Positions 7,770 to 9,866 of a stretch of 9,866 nt of DNA are shown one piece after another. The notes beneath the pieces were generated by a model that ran no database searches, was not told where the DNA came from, and saw only the letters and a program-made list of their open reading frames with translations. Origin of the DNA: Verrucomicrobiota bacterium (GTDB lineage Bacteria > Verrucomicrobiota > Verrucomicrobiia > Opitutales > UBA953); assembly GCA_009924535.1 (NCBI GenBank), contig RFRI01000034.1, positions 1 to 9,866 on the forward strand, written 5' to 3'. The translations under genes and the position numbers were made by a program. Position 1 is the first letter of the stretch, and each line of letters begins with the position of its first letter.

Positions 7770-8168
7770 TTAACGCTTCGAGAACTGGAAGCGCTTGCGG
7801 GCGCCAGGGCGGCCGGGCTTCTTACGTTCGCGCATACGTCCGTCGCGGGTAAGGAGACCTTCTTTCTTGAGAGGAGCGCGGAGGGTGGCGTCCATCTTCT
7901 GGATCGCGCGAGCGAGACCATGGGAGATGGCACCGGCCTGGCCGTTGGGGCCGCCGCCGATGACGCGGACGATGACGTCGAGCTGGCCGTCGAGGCCGGC
8001 GGTCGTGATCGGGAGGGTGGCCGACTTCACGAGGGCCTCGGTGTAGAGGTACTCTTCGACGGGCTTGCCGTTGACGACGATGACACCGGTACCGCGGGAA
8101 AGGCGGATGCGGGCCGAGGCGGTCTTACGACGGCCGACAGCGAGGATAGCGGAGGACTTGGCGCTCAT
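7770..8168 (-). CDS. rpsI: 30S ribosomal protein S9
   Basis: This 132-residue protein is a complete S9 (family about 128-132). AVGRRKTASARIRL near residues 10-23 is the conserved N-terminal signature, IGGGPNGQAGAISHGLARAI is the central signature, and the basic tail ending RFQFSKR is the part that reaches toward the P-site tRNA in the small subunit. It follows rplM by 19 bases, the usual bacterial L13-S9 operon. The ATG at 8166-8168 is preceded by the pyrimidine-rich TATCTTTCTTAA and no Shine-Dalgarno sequence, unusual for a highly expressed ribosomal gene. Confidence 0.97.
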   Translation of the reverse strand: MSAKSSAILAVGRRKTASARIRLSRGTGVIVVNGKPVEEYLYTEALVKSATLPITTAGLDGQLDVIVRVIGGGPNGQAGAISHGLARAIQKMDATLRAPLKKEGLLTRDGRMRERKKPGRPGARKRFQFSKR

Positions 8169-8187
8169 TTAAGAAAGATAAGGGCGA

Positions 8188-8631
8188 TTAGACCTTCTTG
8201 GCCTCAGGGAAAGGCTGAGGGTTGTTGGCGGCCTGATCATGCTTGTCGCCGGCGTAGACGCGCAGCTTAAGGAGCATGGCGTTGGCGAGGCGGTTCTTCG
8301 GGAGCATACCCTTGACGGCATGGGTCACGATGAACTCGGGGCGACGCTCGCGCATGGCGGCGGCGGTGCGGCGGTAGGCGGTACCGACCCAGCCGGTGTA
8401 GAACATGTAGGTCTTATCCTCTTCCTTGGAACCCGTGAGGCGGACCTTGTCGGCGTTGATCACGATGACGTAATCGCCGGTGTCGACGTGGGGGGTGTAG
8501 GTGGGCTTGTGGCGGCCGCGGAGAATATTGGCGATTTTGACAGCGAGACGGCCCAGGATCTGGTCCTTGGCGTCAACGACGTACCAGGTCTTGTCCTTGA
8601 GCTGCACGTTCTTGGCTAGCGTGGTCTTCAT
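8188..8631 (-). CDS. rplM: 50S ribosomal protein L13
   Basis: L13 is an early-assembling large-subunit protein. From the ATG at 8631-8629 the product has 147 residues, close to the family's about 142-150, and begins MKTTLAKN followed by TWYVVDA as L13 usually does. DQILGRLAVKIANILRGRHKPTY, the GDYVIVINA strand and the VKGMLPKNRLANAML signature near residues 107-121 are all present. A longer reading from TTG at 8724 would start inside the upstream terminator and adds a non-homologous leader, so it is rejected. rpsI follows after 19 bases. The leader is pyrimidine-rich (CCCTTTCCCTCTCT directly before the ATG) with no Shine-Dalgarno sequence. Confidence 0.97.
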   Translation of the reverse strand: MKTTLAKNVQLKDKTWYVVDAKDQILGRLAVKIANILRGRHKPTYTPHVDTGDYVIVINADKVRLTGSKEEDKTYMFYTGWVGTAYRRTAAAMRERRPEFIVTHAVKGMLPKNRLANAMLLKLRVYAGDKHDQAANNPQPFPEAKKV

Positions 8632-8647
8632 AGAGAGGGAAAGGGGG

Positions 8648-8675
8648 AAAATGAGAAAGCACCCCCCTCCGTCAA
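8648..8675 (-). promoter_or_regulatory. Probable promoter of rplM-rpsI
   Basis: On the minus strand TTGACG at 8675-8670 (five of six -35 consensus bases) is followed after 16 bases by CATTTT at 8653-8648. The start would lie near 8641, giving a leader of about ten bases. The -10 is weak and identical to that proposed for tRNA-Cys. It overlaps an ATTTTCC sequence that also occurs before argJ and argG, so the -10 assignment is uncertain; the -35 is the stronger half. Confidence 0.5.
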
Positions 8676-8714
8676 CACCCGAATGCACCGTGGCGGGGGT
8701 GTGCCTGAAATAGG

Positions 8715-8754
8715 CCAAAAACAAGGGAGGCGCGGCCTCAGGCCACGCCTCCCT
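8715..8754 (-). terminator. Strong intrinsic terminator after the porin gene
   Basis: On the minus strand 8754-8741 pairs with 8737-8724 to give a 14-bp stem (AGGGAGGCG core, one G-U pair) with a three-base TGA loop, followed by TTGTTTTTGG. The single mismatch in plus-strand RNA becomes a G-U pair on the minus strand, so the orientation is clear. It ends the porin transcript 26 bases after its stop and insulates rplM. Confidence 0.93.
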
Positions 8755-8779
8755 GCCCTACCCTAATAAAGAGGGCGGC

Positions 8780-9544
8780 TTAGAAACGGAAGTTGGCGAA
8801 GACGCGGGCCCAGACGGAGGAACCGGCGGTCTTGGCCTGGCTGTCGGTATTATAGGCCCAATTGGCGCCCACACCGAGCTCGGCACCCCGGCCGACCTGA
8901 CGGGTGAGGTCAAGGGAGGCGCCCAGATAGCCGTAGGAGTTCTTGGTCGCGTAAACGGAGCCCGAAGCGTCGCTGATGCCGCCGTACACCTTGGTGACGA
9001 CGTCGACACCGGAGAGACCGATGCTCGACCCGGCGAAAGTCTTGGAGCCGGCGACTTCCACCGTGAGCTGCTGGAGGTCGAGGCTGTAGTAAGCGTAGAT
9101 CGAAGGCTTGAGCGACACGTTGGCGAAGGAGACGCCGGCGTAGACTTCGGAATTGGAGGCGATCTGCGTGAAGCCGTTCGCGGCGATGCTATGCGCCGTC
9201 GGGGCGGTCATGCGCTGGAAGCCGAGATCGACCTCGCCGAAGCCGTAATCCTTACGGGCGCCGAAGGTGTAGGTTCGCTCCATCGCATCCGCGTTGAAGA
9301 AGTTGGCGTAGACCGAGGTGCCGGAGAGACCCGGGACGCTGTAGTCCAGGGTGACGGCGGCCTGGAAGAGACCGTCGGTCGACGAACGCTGGATGCCGCG
9401 GAAGACGTTCTTGCCGCTCCATGAAGCGCTGCCGCGCAGGGAAAGGTCGGTGGCGGAGGCCGCGACAGGCGCCGGAGCGGGACTCTGGGCGTTGACTCCG
9501 GCGACGAAGACGGAGAGGGCGAGGGCGGTAAGGGCGTGCTTCAT
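8780..9544 (-). CDS. Outer-membrane beta-barrel protein, TorF-like putative porin
   Basis: The start at ATG 9544 gives 254 residues with a classical signal peptide: MKH, a hydrophobic stretch (ALTALALSVFVAGV), and a likely signal peptidase I site after VNA, residue 19. A Pro/Ala linker (SPAPAPVAA) follows. The mature protein has alternating polar and hydrophobic strands rich in Gly, Ser, Tyr and Phe and ends in Phe (RVFANFRF), the C-terminal signal for Bam-dependent outer-membrane insertion. SWSGKNVFRGIQRSS near residues 41-55 resembles the conserved beginning of TorF-family putative porins. The substrate is unknown, and another small outer-membrane barrel family is possible. A longer TTG reading from 9601 would bury the signal peptide and begin in the upstream terminator. 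It appears monocistronic between two strong terminators; its promoter must lie in or next to the icd terminator. Confidence 0.8.
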   Translation of the reverse strand: MKHALTALALSVFVAGVNAQSPAPAPVAASATDLSLRGSASWSGKNVFRGIQRSSTDGLFQAAVTLDYSVPGLSGTSVYANFFNADAMERTYTFGARKDYGFGEVDLGFQRMTAPTAHSIAANGFTQIASNSEVYAGVSFANVSLKPSIYAYYSLDLQQLTVEVAGSKTFAGSSIGLSGVDVVTKVYGGISDASGSVYATKNSYGYLGASLDLTRQVGRGAELGVGANWAYNTDSQAKTAGSSVWARVFANFRF

Positions 9545-9576
9545 GGAAGGATTGTTTAGGCCCTTATTTCCGCCCG

Positions 9577-9615
9577 AAAACAAACCGTTGGCAAGCCCCA
9601 AGGGGCCGCCAACGG
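9577..9615 (-). terminator. Terminator after icd
   Basis: CCGTTGGC (minus strand 9615-9608) pairs perfectly with GCCAACGG (9592-9585), and an inner GCCCC/GGGGC stem extends the hairpin around a TT loop, with a small internal loop between the stems. TTTGTTTTC follows on the minus strand. It lies 33 bases past the icd stop. Confidence 0.88.
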
Positions 9616-9647
9616 CGTGGTTCGGATGACGTGACGGCCCAGGACGA

Positions 9648-9866
9648 TCACATCGACGCGATGATCGCGTCGCCGAACTCCGAGCACTTGATCTCGGTGG
9701 CGCCCTGCATCTGACGAGCGAAGTCGTAGGTCACGCGACCGCCGCCAATCGCACCATTAAGACCCTTGAGCACGAGGTCCGCCGCTTCGATCCAACCCAT
9801 GTAGCGGAGCATCATCTCGCCGGAGAGCACGACGGAGCCCGGGTTGACGACGTCCTTGTTGGCGTA
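9648..9866 (-). CDS. icd: Isocitrate dehydrogenase (NADP type), C-terminal part
   Basis: The minus-strand frame is open from the window edge to a TGA at 9650-9648 and encodes 72 residues. VNPGSV, LSGEMMLRYMGW, AADLVLKG and the terminal KCSEFGDAIIASM match the C terminus of the Escherichia coli-type Icd almost position for position (that enzyme ends in KCSEFGDAIIENM, from memory). Icd oxidises isocitrate to 2-oxoglutarate and CO2 in the citric acid cycle. 2-Oxoglutarate leads to glutamate, the substrate of the arginine genes, though this proximity is probably chance. Only about a sixth of the about 415-residue enzyme is present. A GTG at 9830 in this frame is an internal Val codon and not a start. 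Confidence 0.93.
   Translation of the reverse strand, partial: YANKDVVNPGSVVLSGEMMLRYMGWIEAADLVLKGLNGAIGGGRVTYDFARQMQGATEIKCSEFGDAIIASM

Noticed and set aside
8632..8724. A longer L13 starting at TTG 8724
   Set aside because: It would begin within the porin terminator; the ATG at 8631 gives the standard L13 N terminus.
9545..9601. A longer porin precursor starting at TTG 9601
   Set aside because: It would begin inside the icd terminator hairpin and place residues ahead of a canonical signal peptide that starts at ATG 9544.

Overview
This is a GC-rich bacterial chromosome segment made of housekeeping genes. Every protein gene lies on the minus strand, so it reads from right to left; only one tRNA gene is on the plus strand. 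The lineage cannot be fixed from the sequence alone. The ribosomal pair rplM-rpsI followed by an argC-J-B-D-F-G run, translation starts with almost no Shine-Dalgarno sequence, and a GC-rich Gram-negative with an outer-membrane beta-barrel protein would suit a member of the Verrucomicrobiota (Opitutae-like). That assignment is inference.

Region by region, in the direction of transcription: (1) 9866-9648, the C-terminal end of NADP-type isocitrate dehydrogenase (icd), closed by a strong terminator. (2) 9544-8780, a secreted outer-membrane beta-barrel protein of the TorF-like putative porin type, with its own strong terminator. (3) 8631-7770, rplM and rpsI (ribosomal proteins L13 and S9), with a probable promoter and a near-perfect intrinsic terminator. 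(4) 7656-927, the arginine cluster argC, argJ, argB, argD, argF, argG. (5) 903-879, a hairpin that can terminate both the arginine cluster and the convergent tRNA-Cys(GCA) gene at 792-866. (6) 691-191, ispF of the MEP isoprenoid pathway. (7) 101-1, the N-terminal end of nucleoside diphosphate kinase (ndk), running off the left edge.

The arginine genes work together. ArgJ puts the acetyl group on glutamate, ArgB phosphorylates it, ArgC reduces it, ArgD transaminates it, and ArgJ recycles the acetyl group to release ornithine. ArgF makes citrulline and ArgG makes argininosuccinate. argH (the last step) and a dedicated argA are not in the window. ArgB carries the N-terminal helix seen in arginine-inhibited enzymes, so feedback control probably acts there. 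I see no convincing ArgR-type operator.

Several start codons needed correcting: argF, argD, rplM and the porin each have a longer in-frame reading beginning with TTG that I reject. No stretch above 300 bases lacks a gene. I found no evidence of a new multi-gene system, mobile element, CRISPR array or prophage. The points most worth a second look are the near-total absence of Shine-Dalgarno sequences with pyrimidine-rich leaders (several sharing ATTTTCC), the inverted repeat before ndk, and a few substitutions inside normally conserved motifs of the arginine enzymes.
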